64,000 bases of DNA, taken from assembly GCA_009667805.1 (NCBI GenBank), contig CM019068.1:2711218-2775217 (forward strand). Direction: 5' to 3'. Every line of letters starts with the position of its first letter. The stretch's first letter is position 1. The position numbers were made by a program, and so were the translations under genes. The notes beneath the pieces are model-generated. The model did not search any database, had not been told where the DNA came from, and saw nothing but the letters and a program-made list of their open reading frames with translations. This document shows positions 40,977 through 51,742 of the stretch, piece by piece. Source of the stretch: Leptobrachium leishanense (lineage: Eukaryota > Chordata > Amphibia > Anura > Megophryidae).

Positions 40977-42427
40977 CCCTTTCACTGCTGAGGACGTGTG
41001 GGAAACGTCCTCATTGACTCTTAAGGAAAGATGGGGTGGCGATAGGGGGTTCCTTTGAACCCCGATATCTCCCGACTGTTGGCAGATAATAGGGTCATGT
41101 TTGGTATCATTAGAAAGAGCATGGCCTTTCCAATGATACCAAACATGACCATGTTTAACCACTTGGCTGCTGTGGACGCGCTCAGCGCGTCCAGCCAAGT
41201 GGTTCTCCTGTGCTATGGACGCGCTGAGCGCGTCCATGCACAGGAGGCAGCAATCTGCCGGATTCCGGCGGATTGCTGCGCCCCCCCGGTGCGGGCTGAC
41301 ATCTTGGATGTCAGCCCAGCACTCCGGGACCCCGGCGGAGCAATTAGATGTCATCGCGGCGGCGCGATGACATCTAATTCAGGCGCCCCCCCGCATGTGC
41401 GGAGGAAGCGCCTGAAAGGGAGGGGGGGAGGTCCTTCGGACCTCTCTCCCTCCCGATCGCCGGGGACCAGGGGGTTAATCCAGGCACCGTTTGGAAGGGC
41501 ACAGCCTGCCCTTCCAAACGGTGGCTGTGATTAACCCCTGGGGAGCCGGATCACGAAACGGCGCTGAAAAGCGCCGGATCGTGATTCTCTCCTGGAGCTG
41601 GCCGACATCTTGGATATCGACCAAGCCTCCAGGGACTTCCCCTGAGGACTGGTGTCATCGTGCATAGCACGATGACGCCAGTCCTGGAGTTAACCCCTAG
41701 CTGCCACCAATGGTGGAGATAGGGGGTTCCAATGAACCCCCTGTCTCCCGATCCGTGGCAGCTAGGGGTTAATATTTGATATCGTTGGATCGGCCAGAGC
41801 ATGGCCTTTCCAACGATACCAAACATGAGCATGAAATTTTTTTTTAAAAATAAAAATAAAAAAATAAAAATATTTAAAAAAAAATAAACAAGTTTTTTTG
41901 TTTTTGTTTTGTTAATGCAGCAATATTGTTCCCATTTCAATTATAATGTGAACAATAACGCTGCACTAACGATTTTTGTATGCGGTGCGTTTGTTAAAAA
42001 AAGCGAAATTTTCCCCAAAAAAAAAATTTCTAATTTTTTAACAAGTGCACCCCATACAAAATATAACCGCAAACGATCGCATGTTAAAATGTGAAAAAAA
42101 ACACTTTACACATAATAAATTATTGAAAATTCTAATTTTATTGCATTTTTTGTTATAATATACAGACATGACAGAACGTATACATATAATAATGACATAT
42201 TATGAATCTGCCAAGTCTGCCGGAAAGAACGATATATAATATGTCTGGGTCATATTTCAAAATAAGCCTTCAAAACACGGTTAAACATGATGAGCGAAAG
42301 CGGTAAAAATGACCTCAGCACAGAGGTGTGTAAAGCCTCAGCAGCGAAAGGGTTAAAGTAAAGAAACAAAATAATAAAAGAAAAACTTGTTTTTTTTAAG
42401 ATGTGAAATGGCTCAGCAGGGTAGGGG
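40977..42427. mobile_element. MITE 1, TTAA-type, 1.45 kb, with two right ends
   Basis: Left end CCCTTTCACTGCTGAGG after TTAA (40973-40976). First right end CCTCAGCAGCGAAAGGG before TTAA (42353-42356). Second right end, about 75 bp on, GCTCAGCAGGGTAGGGG before TTAA (42428-42431). Copy A (13608-13630) keeps the empty site, ATTTAAAGGAGCC, which matches the outermost TTAA pair. Inside are several hairpin modules (41077-41150, 41160-41255, 41330-41370) and no coding. Confidence 0.8.
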
Positions 42428-42599
42428 TTAAAGGGGCCTCGAGGCTCTTGAGCAGTTTCACTACTTCCACTAGCATCAAAATTGCTAGAAAGACTAGTCT
42501 ACGACCGCTTAACCCTCTTCCTATACTGTAACTCCTTGCTTGACCCACTGCAATCTGGCTTTCACGCTCAACATTCAACAGAAACTGCTCTCACAAAGG

Positions 42600-43776
42600 T
42601 TACTAAATGCTAAATGCAATGGGCACTACTCCATACTGATCCTACTTGACCTCTCAGCTGCCTTTGATACAGTCGACCATCCCCTCATAGAGATCCTTTT
42701 CTCTCTTGGTCTCTGATACCACCCTCTCCTGGCTAAAATCGTACCTCTCCAACAGATCCTTCTCAGTTTCCCTTGTTGGCAATTCCTCCTCTTCAATGCC
42801 TCTGTCAGTACCTCAAGGCTCAGTCCTAGGTCCTCTGCTCTTCATATATACCTCCTCACTGGGTAAACTCATCACCAGTATCATGGCTTAAAGTATCGCC
42901 TAAACGCTGATGACACTCAGATCTACCTCTCCACTCCCGATCTCTCCCCCTCCGTTCTCTCTCAGGTCAGTGACTGTCTGTCTGGTATCTCTGCCTGGAT
43001 GGCCGCTCACTACCTGAAGATCAACATGTCCAAGACCAAGCTCCTTATTTCCCCAATTTCTGACTTCTCCATAATTGTTGACGGTATCACTATCCTTCCT
43101 TCTGCACAAGTCCGTTGCCTTGGAGTGACACTTGACTCCAGTCTTTAATTCAGCCCCTACATCCAATCACTCTCATCATCTTGCCGCAATCACCTCCGTA
43201 ACATCACCAAAATTCGTCCATTTCTGACTGCTAACACCACCAAACAACTTATCCACTCGCTTGTTATCTCCCGCCTGGACTACTGCAACAACCTCCTGAC
43301 TGGCCTTCCTATCTCCCGCCTCTCCCCCTTGCAGTCCATCCTAAACACATAAGCCCGGCTTATCCATCTCACCCGTCGCTCTGTCTCTGCTGCTCCACTC
43401 TGTGAATCCCTGCACTGGCTCCACATCCACAGCAGAATCAAAACTATTCACCCTGACCTACAAAACCCTCACTAACGCCGCCCCTCACTACCTGCCCTTT
43501 ACCAACGCCGCCCCTCACTACCTGTTCTCACTAACACCGCCCCTCACTACCGCCGCCCCTCACTGCCTGTCCTCAGTAACACCACCCCTCACTACCTTTC
43601 CTCACTAATCACCAAATACACCCCAGCCCGTCCCCTACGATCCAACAATGACCTGTGCCTGGCATCCTCCATCATTACCTCTTCACATGCCAGACTATAG
43701 GACTTTTCTCGTGCGGCGCTGACCCTATGGAACGCGCTTCCTCGCAATATCAGACTGTCCCCAAATCTGGCTTCAT
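42600..43776 (+). pseudogene. L2-type reverse transcriptase, broken
   Basis: Non-LTR RT, working at the target nick. Visible blocks: [14 protein letters not shown] (42650), [13 protein letters not shown] (42808), LNADDTQIYLSTP (the ADD of the catalytic triad, 42903), MSKTKLLI (43027), then [15 protein letters not shown] (43267). Stops at 42892 (TAA) and at least two frame changes break it. 43470-43600 has about five imperfect 25-base units (ACGCCGCCCCTCACTACC) expanding the coding. The N-terminal endonuclease is missing. Confidence 0.8.
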
Positions 43777-43780
43777 TTAA

Positions 43781-45019
43781 CCCTTTCACTGCTGAAGACG
43801 TGTGGGACACGTCCTCATTGATGCACGTTGCATGCTGAGGACGTGCCCCACACGTCATCAGCTGTGCGGGACCCCCGGCGGAGATACTCACCTCTCTGTC
43901 CGGGGTCCCACGGCGTTCTGACTTCAGCGTCCTCAGATGCTGAAGTCAAGCGCCTCCCGGCGTAAATGACGTCATCGCGCCATGCGCGATGACGTCATTT
44001 TCAGGCGACCCCCCGGCAATGCCGGGAGATAGCCTGGAAGGGAGGGGGGGCGATCCGTTCGGATCCCTCTCCCTCCCGATCGGAAGGAGCAGCGGTAAGC
44101 CAGGCACCGCTTAAAAGGGGAGAGTCTCCCTTTTAAGCGATGCCTGGCTTTAACCCCTCAAGTGCTGGGTTGCACTTCAGCACTTGCGGCGCCGAAGTGC
44201 AGCCTATCTCCGGTGGGGGCGCCATCTTGGATGGCGGCTCCGCCCCCGGGACTCCTCGCTGTCTGACGTCATCACGCATAGCGTGATGACGTCAGATAGC
44301 GGGGAACCCCTAGCTGCCGGGGATTTCCAAGGAAATCCCCTGGTGGAGATAGGGGGTTCTTGTGAACCCCGATATCTCCAGAACGTGGCAGCTAGGGGGT
44401 CATAGAGGGTGTCATTTGAAAGGCCTGAGCATGGCCTTTCGAATGATACCCAACATGACTAGGTAAAAAGTAAAAAAAAAAAAATTAATAAAAAAAAAAA
44501 AATAAATAAATTAAAAAAATAAATAAATAAAAAAAAACATGTTTTTTTTTTGTGTGTTGTTTTTATTAATGCAGCAATATTGTTCACATTTCAATTATAA
44601 TGTGAACAATGATGCTGCACTAATGATTTTTTTCTATGGGGTGCGTTTGCTAAAAATCACGTAATTCCCCCCAAAAAAGTAACAAGTCCCCATTTCAAAT
44701 TTTTTGTACAAGCGCACCCCATAGAAAACATAACTGCAAACACTCATGTGATAAAATGTGAAAAAAAACACTTTACACACTGCAGATGATTAAAAATTCA
44801 ATTTTTATTGTATTTTTTGTTATAATATACAGGCAGGTCATGACGTATACATATAAAAATGATATATTATGAATCTGCGTAGTCTGCCGGAAAGAACGAT
44901 ATATAATATGTCTGGGTCATTTATTAAAATGTGGCTTCAAATCGCGTTTAAACATGATGAGCGAAAGTGGTAAAAATGAGCTCAGCACACAGGCGTGAAA
45001 TGCCTCAGCAGTGAAGGGG
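43781..45019. mobile_element. MITE 2, TTAA-type, 1.24 kb
   Basis: CCCTTTCACTGCTGAAG start after TTAA (43777-43780), end CTCAGCAGTGAAGGGG before TTAA (45020-45023). It shares large internal blocks with MITE 1 (AATGCAGCAATATTGTTC, GAACGATATATAATATGTCT, hairpin GGCCTTTC-AATGATACC). Removing it restores the L2 frame (SFK | RSLKTLF style), so insertion was precise. Confidence 0.85.
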
Positions 45020-45322
45020 TTAAACGCTCCCTAAAGACCCTATTTAGGGAAGCGACCACCCGACTCCGTAACAAGACATCCGACTGACCCAAAAACAGTC
45101 CTCACCTCTCCCTGCACTAACTCATCACTGCAGCCCCCTCCCCCTCCTGCTTCTAATCCCCTCACCATCTAGATTGTAAATTCCCACAGGAATAGAGTCC
45201 TCATATATCTGCTGGCAAAAATACTGACCTGTCTCCTGTATGTATTGTAGAATTGTCCTGTCTTTAACCATTACACCTTGTACAGCGCTGCAGAATGTGT
45301 TGGCGCTTAATAAATAATAAAA

Positions 45323-45764
45323 ATAAGGAATAACGAAAACCCTATTCAAGAAAACCTTCCTGATATTAGCCTTTATCTTACCTGTGGCCAAGAAAGACCT
45401 TGCATATTTGGTCATCTCCTTGAAGATGCCTTCTCCAAATAACTGACCCTCAGTGTTGGAACCAGGCTCATAATTATTATCATCATTTATATAGCGCCAA
45501 CAGTTCATTATGCGCTAAGGTCACCACTTTAGGGTGGATCCTGAGGAGAATTGAGCGTCTCCTTTTCGCTTGATAAAGCTGTGTTATGTTACCAAAAACA
45601 CAGACTAATCTCTGTACTCGGCCCCTGTGTTCAAACAGGACTGGTTTTCATTAGTGAGGAAAAACCTCAATTGAATCCATAAATTTTTTGCCAATGGACC
45701 TACAAAAAATTCATCATGACACACCTTGAGGTGGCCTCTACTCTCCTTTTTCGGAGCCAAATTT
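45323..45764 (-). pseudogene. DIRS copy B: gag-like fragment
   Basis: Minus strand, same protein as 13505-14005 (EPGSNTEGQLFGEGIFKEM, KIKANIRK). Several stops. Contains a 36-bp L2 tail (45473-45508). Continues at 45720-45764 as the sequence before the start of the gag, which is the empty site of the outer gag-only LTR element. Confidence 0.65.
45473..45508 (-). mobile_element. Tiny L2 3' tail insertion (36 bp)
   Basis: AATTATTATCATCATTTATA followed by TAGCGCCAACAG interrupts GGCTCAT...TTATGCGC, which is continuous in copy A (13776-13790). It is the reverse complement of the L2 3' end (TGTTGGCGC, ATAATAAT tail). A TCAT repeat flanks it. Confidence 0.65.
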
Positions 45765-45948
45765 ATTTTTTTTGAGAAAGGATTTTACCAGGAAGGATAC
45801 ATTGAGATTTCTCGCGTTTTCAAGTATGTCCTGGGTGGCGAGTCTGTACCGTTAGGTGTCTTGCCCAAGGACACTTACTGTAGAGGTTGCTCAATGGGAT
45901 CGAACCCATGTCTCCACAGGCTCTCTCCATGCAGAACAGTGATGTTAC
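45765..45948 (-). mobile_element. tRNA-derived SINE, reverse strand
   Basis: On the minus strand it contains GGGTTCGATCCC, a box B-like promoter element (45897-45910), then AAGTGTCCTTGGGCAAGACA and the tail ATCTCAATGTATCCTTCCTGG, AAAATCC. Copy A lacks it at the matching point (22676-22690). Two other copies in the window are truncated. Confidence 0.75.
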
Positions 45949-46109
45949 CTCTAAGGATGAGAATAATTTCCGGATCTAACTCCGGGTTACATTAAGCTTA
46001 TGTGGCAAAATTGGGGCTGGACACTCAGCCCTCAAATTACTTCTCGTTTGTTTATCCATTGGCATACGGATATGCTGTTCTATATAACGAGCCACATGCT
46101 GTGTCCATT
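45949..46109 (-). mobile_element. DIRS copy B: sequence up to the ERV-1 insertion
   Basis: Matches 62925-63068 in the fragment at the right of the window: CTAACTCCGGGTTACATTAAGC, CATACGGATATGCTG. Ends at GTGTCCATT, the ERV-1 target. Confidence 0.65.
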
Positions 46110-46694
46110 TGTTGTGGAAATTTTATTATGTGGACATTATACTCTAGGATGTGTGTGTTTTATAAATTGTCATCAGTCTCCCTGTGTCAGATTAAACCGA
46201 GAAACACTCTAGCAGAGGGTACTTGGGTTTAATCAGAACCAGCGGCAAAACCGTCAGTATGAAAACCTTCTCCCCTTTACAGTGATGGGGGGGGGGATGG
46301 TCGGCCAACATGGCGGACAGGGACAATGGACATGACTCCTTTTACTGGGATGAGGTGTGGACTAGCCAGGCATTCTGGTGCACTCCCCTGTCCTATTGAT
46401 ATGTAAATGTATTTACTTGGGTGTGGGCCATTTGGTCTAATAAATTAAAAGAGTCCAGAGGCAAAGAGGGCTCTTGGTCAGATGGACTCCAGCTAGAAGC
46501 AGCATTGTGTGTGACTCTTTCTGGGCTAGAGATGGCATCTATTACACAGGAAATGAGGATCCAACAAGACAACAGCAGAGTCTCTGTGTCTCCTTACTGC
46601 GCGCGTTCAGATAAGTATGGCAGGAAGAGCAGAGAACTGCTTGTAAGTGCAGCGGATCTAACTACACAGAAATAGTAGATTAATTTCTACGACA
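46110..46694 (+). mobile_element. 5' LTR of ERV-1 copy B (585 bp)
   Basis: Has TTTATAAAT-like TATA candidate at 46158-46167, AATAAA at 46439-46444 and a G-run at 46286-46294. Differs from the 3' LTR by small indels. Confidence 0.85.
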
Positions 46695-46697
46695 TTA

Positions 46698-46714
46698 TGG
46701 CGAGTCAGGTAACA
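46698..46714 (+). promoter_or_regulatory. Primer-binding site of ERV-1
   Basis: TGGCGAGTCAGGTAACA lies three bases from the LTR end. The start TGG is right for a primer site; the matching tRNA is not identified here. Also present in reverse in copy A (3146-3160). Confidence 0.55.
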
Positions 46715-47965
46715 AGGGAACCAACAGATTTTTCCTCTAGACAGCAGATAAAAGGAGAGAGAGGAAGTAAATTGTAATTTTGTCTGCGGCGTCGAGGAAA
46801 TTTCTGCTCGGTAAAAGAAAAAAATTTCTCGTTTTGTGTAAGGACGAGGTAAGTGCTTTTCTGTTGTATAGTTTTTTGGTGGATCTGAGTTGCTTGTACA
46901 GGGACTATATGGTGAGATTGTGACGTGTGTGCTGAGCAGTACAGGGTATCGTGTTTTTTGTTGTTGTAACCTCTCTGTTTTTGTGTAACTTTTATGTTAC
47001 TGTGTTTTGTAAGAGGTGATTCTAGTTTGTAGAGGCAGAATTTTGTTTGTGTTTGTACAAGAGACAGCAGTTAGAGAGGATTTTTATACTGTTAGCCTGT
47101 AAATCACCCCCAGAGAGGAGGTTTACGCTCGTTTCGGGGGTGGGGCACAGGGAATAGAGAAACTGTTTTGTTTAATTTGGTTTCTCTATTGCTGGATTTT
47201 GGATTCACCATCTTGTCTTCCTTTGTGTGCCCAGCCATGTGCTCTTGTCGGCCATCTTTGATTACCTTTGTGTGAAGAACATGTGCTTTGGCAGACATCT
47301 TGGTTAGTTTGGTGCTGCAGGTTTTTAACAAGGAATTCAGTTTTAGATGGAGCTGGTTCACTTTTAGTTTTGGTGTCTATGGAAAGCAATTCGTTTGTTT
47401 TTGCCTCGAATGTTAGTTTATGTCCTGAAGGTATTTTTGTCTTTTTTGTAACTTTTCTATGTACGGCTTGATTTTGTTGTAAGTTTTGTGCTGGATGTCG
47501 GTTGAGTGTTCGGTTATGTTATAGCCCAGTGACCAGCCGGATAGGGGAATCATTGTGTGATGGTTAATGATTCTGCTTAATGTTTATATATCTGTGGCTG
47601 TTACACTGAATTGTAGAATTGTTCGGCATAGTTGATACGGGTACTACAGTGTAGAAGGGTGGTGCTTTGTAGTTCTGTGCCAAACGTATTGGGACAACTC
47701 AGAGATTGATAGCAGTGTCTTTTTTGTAGTAAGCACTGTAATTTTTGTATTCCTGTACAAAGGAAAGCATTTTTAAGGAAGTAGCTAAGGTAGAACACAC
47801 GGCGGCCATTGTTCAAGCTATGCAGGGATCTACTGATCCATGGCTGCAGGCTCAGAATTGTGTAGCAGACCTGATAGGTAACAAAGTTCCGCAAAACGGA
47901 AAGGAAAGTATGCTCTGATTTTTGATGCTGGAGGGTTAGCCGATAAATTTCAGGACTCTTGAAGG
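46715..47965 (+). other. ERV-1 leader, no gene
   Basis: Shared with reverse copy A (2230-3145) to about 47650. T-rich; no frame is conserved. Includes GGAGATT-like and splice-like GT-rich runs, none assignable. Confidence 0.5.
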
Positions 47966-48379
47966 TTGAAGTTGAGTTTGGAAGGAGATATGGAAGATTT
48001 AAAAGTGGAAATTTGTAAATTGAGAGCTTTTGTCCTGCAGGCAGCTGAAACTAGCACTGAGTATGAAGGTGCTGTGAGGTCTAATACTGAGCTGTGCAAG
48101 GAGAATGAATGTTTGTCTGAAAGCCCGATGCATACACAGGGGGCTGTAAGGGAATTGTCTGGTCCCTGCAGGAGAACAGAAGTTGAACATTGTGCTGTAA
48201 GTATGGAGAAGTCTGAGGACTTTGGGTCAGATACTGAAACCGACTCAGGGATGGAGATGGACAATTTGTCTGACCCTGGAGTTGGAAATGTTGGTACAAT
48301 GGCGGAGGATACCTCAGGTGAGTCTGTGGTAAAGGGACTCCATTCAGATGGTAGTGTGGGATCCCAGAACCACACCTAG
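47966..48379 (+). CDS. Hypothetical acidic protein in the ERV-1 leader region
   Basis: 137 residues, acidic (many Glu/Asp) and Ser/Gly-rich, with a helical first part (residues about 1-50, heptad-like Leu/Val spacing). The next part has SESPMHTQ and DSGMEMDN patches. It lies 1.3 kb after the LTR and before the Gag start. It may be an unrelated captured frame or a leader protein. No domain recognised. Confidence 0.3.
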   Translation: MKLSLEGDMEDLKVEICKLRAFVLQAAETSTEYEGAVRSNTELCKENECLSESPMHTQGAVRELSGPCRRTEVEHCAVSMEKSEDFGSDTETDSGMEMDNLSDPGVGNVGTMAEDTSGESVVKGLHSDGSVGSQNHT

Positions 48380-49737
48380 AAGTGAAGCAGTTTATTCAGC
48401 AAGGTGGGGTAATGGTCCCAGACATGGATCTTTGCAAAGGCATAGAAGCCAAGGACAGCCAAGGTCATGGATCCAGGAAACAGATTTAAAATCCCAATAA
48501 GAACGGCTGAAATGTGAAGCTTAGAGAGGAAAGAGATCGTTTCTGGGAATTCAGCAGAGTTCCTAATTTTGGGTGCCAGAGAAGGGGAAATGAAGAGATG
48601 TTATTGAGGTCTTTGTAAACCATTTTACGGTTTGTATTTTGCAGGAAAAAATTGAGGAACTTTTAAACCTAATTTAAATTGACTTTTTCCTTTCCCTGGA
48701 AACCTGTTTGGGGACCTTGTTGTAATGTTAAATCCTGTTTCTATGGTAATATAAAAGGTGGCTGGGGACTGGACTGTTTCAGGCGAACCCTCCAAGACAT
48801 TGATGTGTTAATTCAGTCCTATACAATTGTGTGTTCCAAGGTTTTTTTTGTTTTGTTTTTGGTGTTTGTATTGAGTTTTGGTTTTAAGTTAAAAGTTACT
48901 TTTTACTGAATCTCAGTGTATATAGCAAGACTTCCTGTAACTGAAGTTTTTAGTAGAGAGTGTACTTCAGTTGTTTTTTTTCATGTTATTGTTTGGGCGT
49001 TTTTGGGTCTTGGGAGGGCAATCCATGCCCCCTCCCCCATTGTTTTGGGTTTTAGAACTTTGCTGCGTTTTGCATAGTATCGCATTACTGTTGGTTTTGC
49101 GGTAGAAAAAGAAAGGATTTGGTTTTAAAACTTTCTTTTTAGATTTACTTTCCATAGGCGGATTGTGCAAGCGACAATAACACGCTTTTATTGGTTTATA
49201 GTTGCTTTGCGCAGTGAGTAGTTCATTTCGGTTTTAGGTTCAGACTGTTTGTTAGTTTTTGTTTTGGACTTTTTTTCATTGGGCGACAGTGATTCAGGTG
49301 TTCTACTGAGACATCGTACAACTAGGAAATAGACAGCAGAAGGCTATCCCCATTTATCAACTGTATACTGAAAGAAGCCACTTTATTCTGTAGAGAAAGG
49401 ATAGTCATTGTGCTGTGCGGTTTAGTCTGGTGACGCAGTGTACAGTCGTACAGTGTATACGCTTGTGTATGCATACACTGTGAGGGGTAGAGACATAATT
49501 CGGGGGGGTAATCTGTGGTTGCTGACTAATCGCTTGGCATAGTTCTGTACCAAATATGTTGGGACAACAAGCCATAGAGTTACATGTCGCCTCGGTTAGG
49601 GTCTCTAGTTGGGGGACTATAGTGATAGTGGTTATAGTCTGACAATCCACCGTAGAAGACACCGGGCGGTGCTCTCCTAAATTGGTGCAGGGTTTCCCTG
49701 GACGCAGGGGTAAGACGATAAGCCAATTTGAATCGCC
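48380..49737 (+). other. ERV-1 internal non-coding stretch
   Basis: T-rich with poly-T runs at 48842-48865 and a GT-rich style. 49288-49550 is the source of the fragment at 12691-12952. A minus-strand frame at 49405-49869 is compositional. Nothing else seen. Confidence 0.4.
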
Positions 49738-49848
49738 ATGGGCAATGTGCCGTCCATACAAGGGAAGGAAAGCGAGGCTTCCCACAGTCAAACGGTTGCG
49801 CAGCACACGAAATCTAGTTTTGGGGCGAAGGCCATGAAACCCCTTTAA
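49738..49848 (+). pseudogene. Gag N-terminus remnant with myristoylation-type start
   Basis: ATG at 49738 reads MGNVPSIQG, with Gly2 as needed for N-myristoylation that takes retroviral matrix proteins to the membrane. It is open for 36 codons and closes at 49846-49848. No capsid or later Gag follows. Its place before RT supports a Gag start; short length makes it tentative. Confidence 0.45.
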
Positions 49849-50164
49849 AGTAGGGCATAGATAGTCCAAGGGTACTGCTTGGGGTATCCCTCTGGAGGGG
49901 ACGTTTGACGTAGCTCAGATGTGGCTTCAGAAATCTATTAAGGTAAACTGACAGGGTATACCGAAGGCGGTTTCAGTCCGGAAGAACCGCATTATATACA
50001 CCTGGCCAGAGGGGATAGCTGCGATTGGTAATCCAATGCTGGAAGCGGAAGAGGCTCTTTCTGGGCTAACTCTGCTAAGGCAGGCTGGATCCACTAACAC
50101 TGGATCTGTTGTAGTTTGTCATCGCCAATGTAACTAACTCTGCTCTCTCCAGTTTTTGTGTTTT

Positions 50165-50510
50165 TACATTCCAGGGTCAACACCTAACAAGGACACGTTT
50201 CCCTCAGGGGTCGGTGACTAGTCCCTCGGAATACAGTTGCAGGCTGAAGATCGTGTTAGATTAGTGGGCCCCAATCGATCCAGGGGTGGTATGTGGATGA
50301 CTTGCTACTCTGTCCCACACGGGAAGTTTGTTATCGGCATACTGTATCATTGCTTAACCATCTGGCGCCCACAGGTAATAAGGCTAGCAAGGAGAAACTA
50401 CAGTTTTGCAAGGAAAATGTTATCTTTTTAGGACATTGCATCTCTCAGGGTACCCGACATTTAACCACCCAGAGAGTAAAGACATTAAGTGGCTCTAACT
50501 CCCACTAAAC
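50165..50510 (+). pseudogene. ERV-1 reverse transcriptase fragment
   Basis: Gamma/epsilon-type RT. Around 50190 the pattern T-R-F-P-Q-G is visible; TATGTGGATGACTTGC (50289) encodes the catalytic YVDDLL. Then REVCYRHTVSLLNHLAPTG, SKEKLQFCKENVIFLGH, the typical palm/thumb run ending near 50480. The frame changes at least once before YVDD. Confidence 0.8.
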
Positions 50511-50559
50511 TGACTCTAAGACGATGCACCATTTTGAACCCAGCGTCTCTTCTTCCTGT

Positions 50560-50955
50560 TATGAAGGAGGAAGAGAAGGGGGGAGATAATGGTGTGAAAA
50601 ACAAAATTTTTCCAACTTTTACTAACCATTCTAACCTCTCAACTTCTAATCAATTTTCCAACCTAGTAGGAAAACACTTTGAGGACCATCATGATTGCTT
50701 TTCCTTGATGAGCTCCAAAAAGTCCACCAGGCGCGGGAGTCTCTCCCAGACCCAAACTCAATAACCAGTGTTCATTCTAGTCAACCAGGTGATTGGATCA
50801 TGCTAAAGAAACATCCGAGGACGGGACTAGAGGCGAGATATCGTGGGCCATTCCAGGTGCTACAGACGACGCCAACCTCCCTGATGTTCGAGGGACGAGA
50901 CAACTGGATCCACGCCGGTCACTGCAAGAAGTTTCTCAACTACGTCAAAGAGTGA
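50560..50955 (+). pseudogene. ERV-1 integrase C-terminal domain
   Basis: From 50695: QPGDWIMLKKHPRTGLEARYRGPFQVLQTTPTSLMFEG is split here as QPGDWIMLKK, LEARYRGPFQVLQ and GRDNWIHAGHCKK, the gammaretroviral integrase C-terminal signature. The RNase H and integrase core between 50510 and 50560 are missing, so pol has an internal deletion of more than 1.5 kb relative to a full pol. Confidence 0.8.
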
Positions 50956-51742
50956 AGAGTATCATTTTCTTTATTTGTTTCTTTTTTAGCGAGGGAAATG
51001 CACCTAAGACTAGCAAGGGCCACAAGGAGACATTTGTAATAGTAACTCTGGCTCCTGCCGTTCGCTTGTTTAAGTTCTTGTGCGGTGTTGCAGTGAGGGA
51101 GATCACCAAGGAACAACGACAGTAGAGCGTCCAAAGGGGGGGGGGGGTTGTTTACAAGGGTCAGGTCCACACTGACGGGAGCAGGGCAGAGCTATGACTA
51201 GTGAGAGTTGGAATCCTTTTTAAAGCTTTGGGGATTTCTTGTTTTCCATTCGATCCTGGCTAAAGGAAATGGGAGTATATATACTTATGGTGTTTCTGTC
51301 TCTATTCCTTCTATATGCCGGAGTGAGATGTTCCTGATGTCTAATCGACCGAGTTACCGAAGCCCGAACAGATGAGACGCCCTGAAGACCAACCCATGGA
51401 CCGGATACAGAGGATTCCAGACTGACCGGCGACAGACGCAACCCACTACCTCATGTCCTCCCTCTGAGTCACCTCCCCTAGCAGATTCTACGTGTCAAGA
51501 TTTGTTTTAAGATTTGCCCAAAAAAATCAGCGTGTCAAGATTTGGTTTTAGACTTGCTTTATGATCCACGTGTCAAGATTTGTTTTAAGACTTGCTTTAA
51601 GATTCTACGTATCAAGATGGACTTTGTTGTTTTCTGGCTTTTTGGATTCAGGACTTTCCGTATACAAGAGGAATTGTTTCTTTCCAAGGAAGATCGAGAT
51701 TCATCGAGGGACACTGGGGAGCATATGACAAAGAGGAGGGAC
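50956..51742 (+). other. ERV-1 region after pol, env lost
   Basis: Contains a G-run (51136-51147), then a CGTGTCAAGATTTG motif four times (51490, 51532, 51570, 51606 area) as degenerate tandem repeats. No env motif or membrane segment seen. AAGAGGAGGG (51731-51740) is the polypurine tract before the LTR. Confidence 0.5.

Larger units (their letters stand above)
42445..45322 (+). mobile_element. L2-type LINE, 5' truncated, in DIRS copy B
   Basis: The insertion point is seen by comparison with copy A (13629/13630). The RT region 42445-43776 is read in broken frames; 3' untranslated region 45024-45322 ends with GTACAGCGCTGCAGAATGTGTTGGCGC and an ATAA tail. MITE 2 (43781-45019) sits in the ORF. 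Confidence 0.8.

Noticed and set aside
41160..41470. CpG island promoter of a host gene
   Set aside because: The GC-rich stretch is MITE hairpin sequence and is followed by no gene.
41055..41534. 159-residue frame in a GC-rich stretch
   Set aside because: It is inside MITE 1 and spans palindromes; the frame is not kept in MITE 2.
45897..45910. tRNA gene
   Set aside because: Only a box B-like sequence inside a SINE; no cloverleaf can be drawn.
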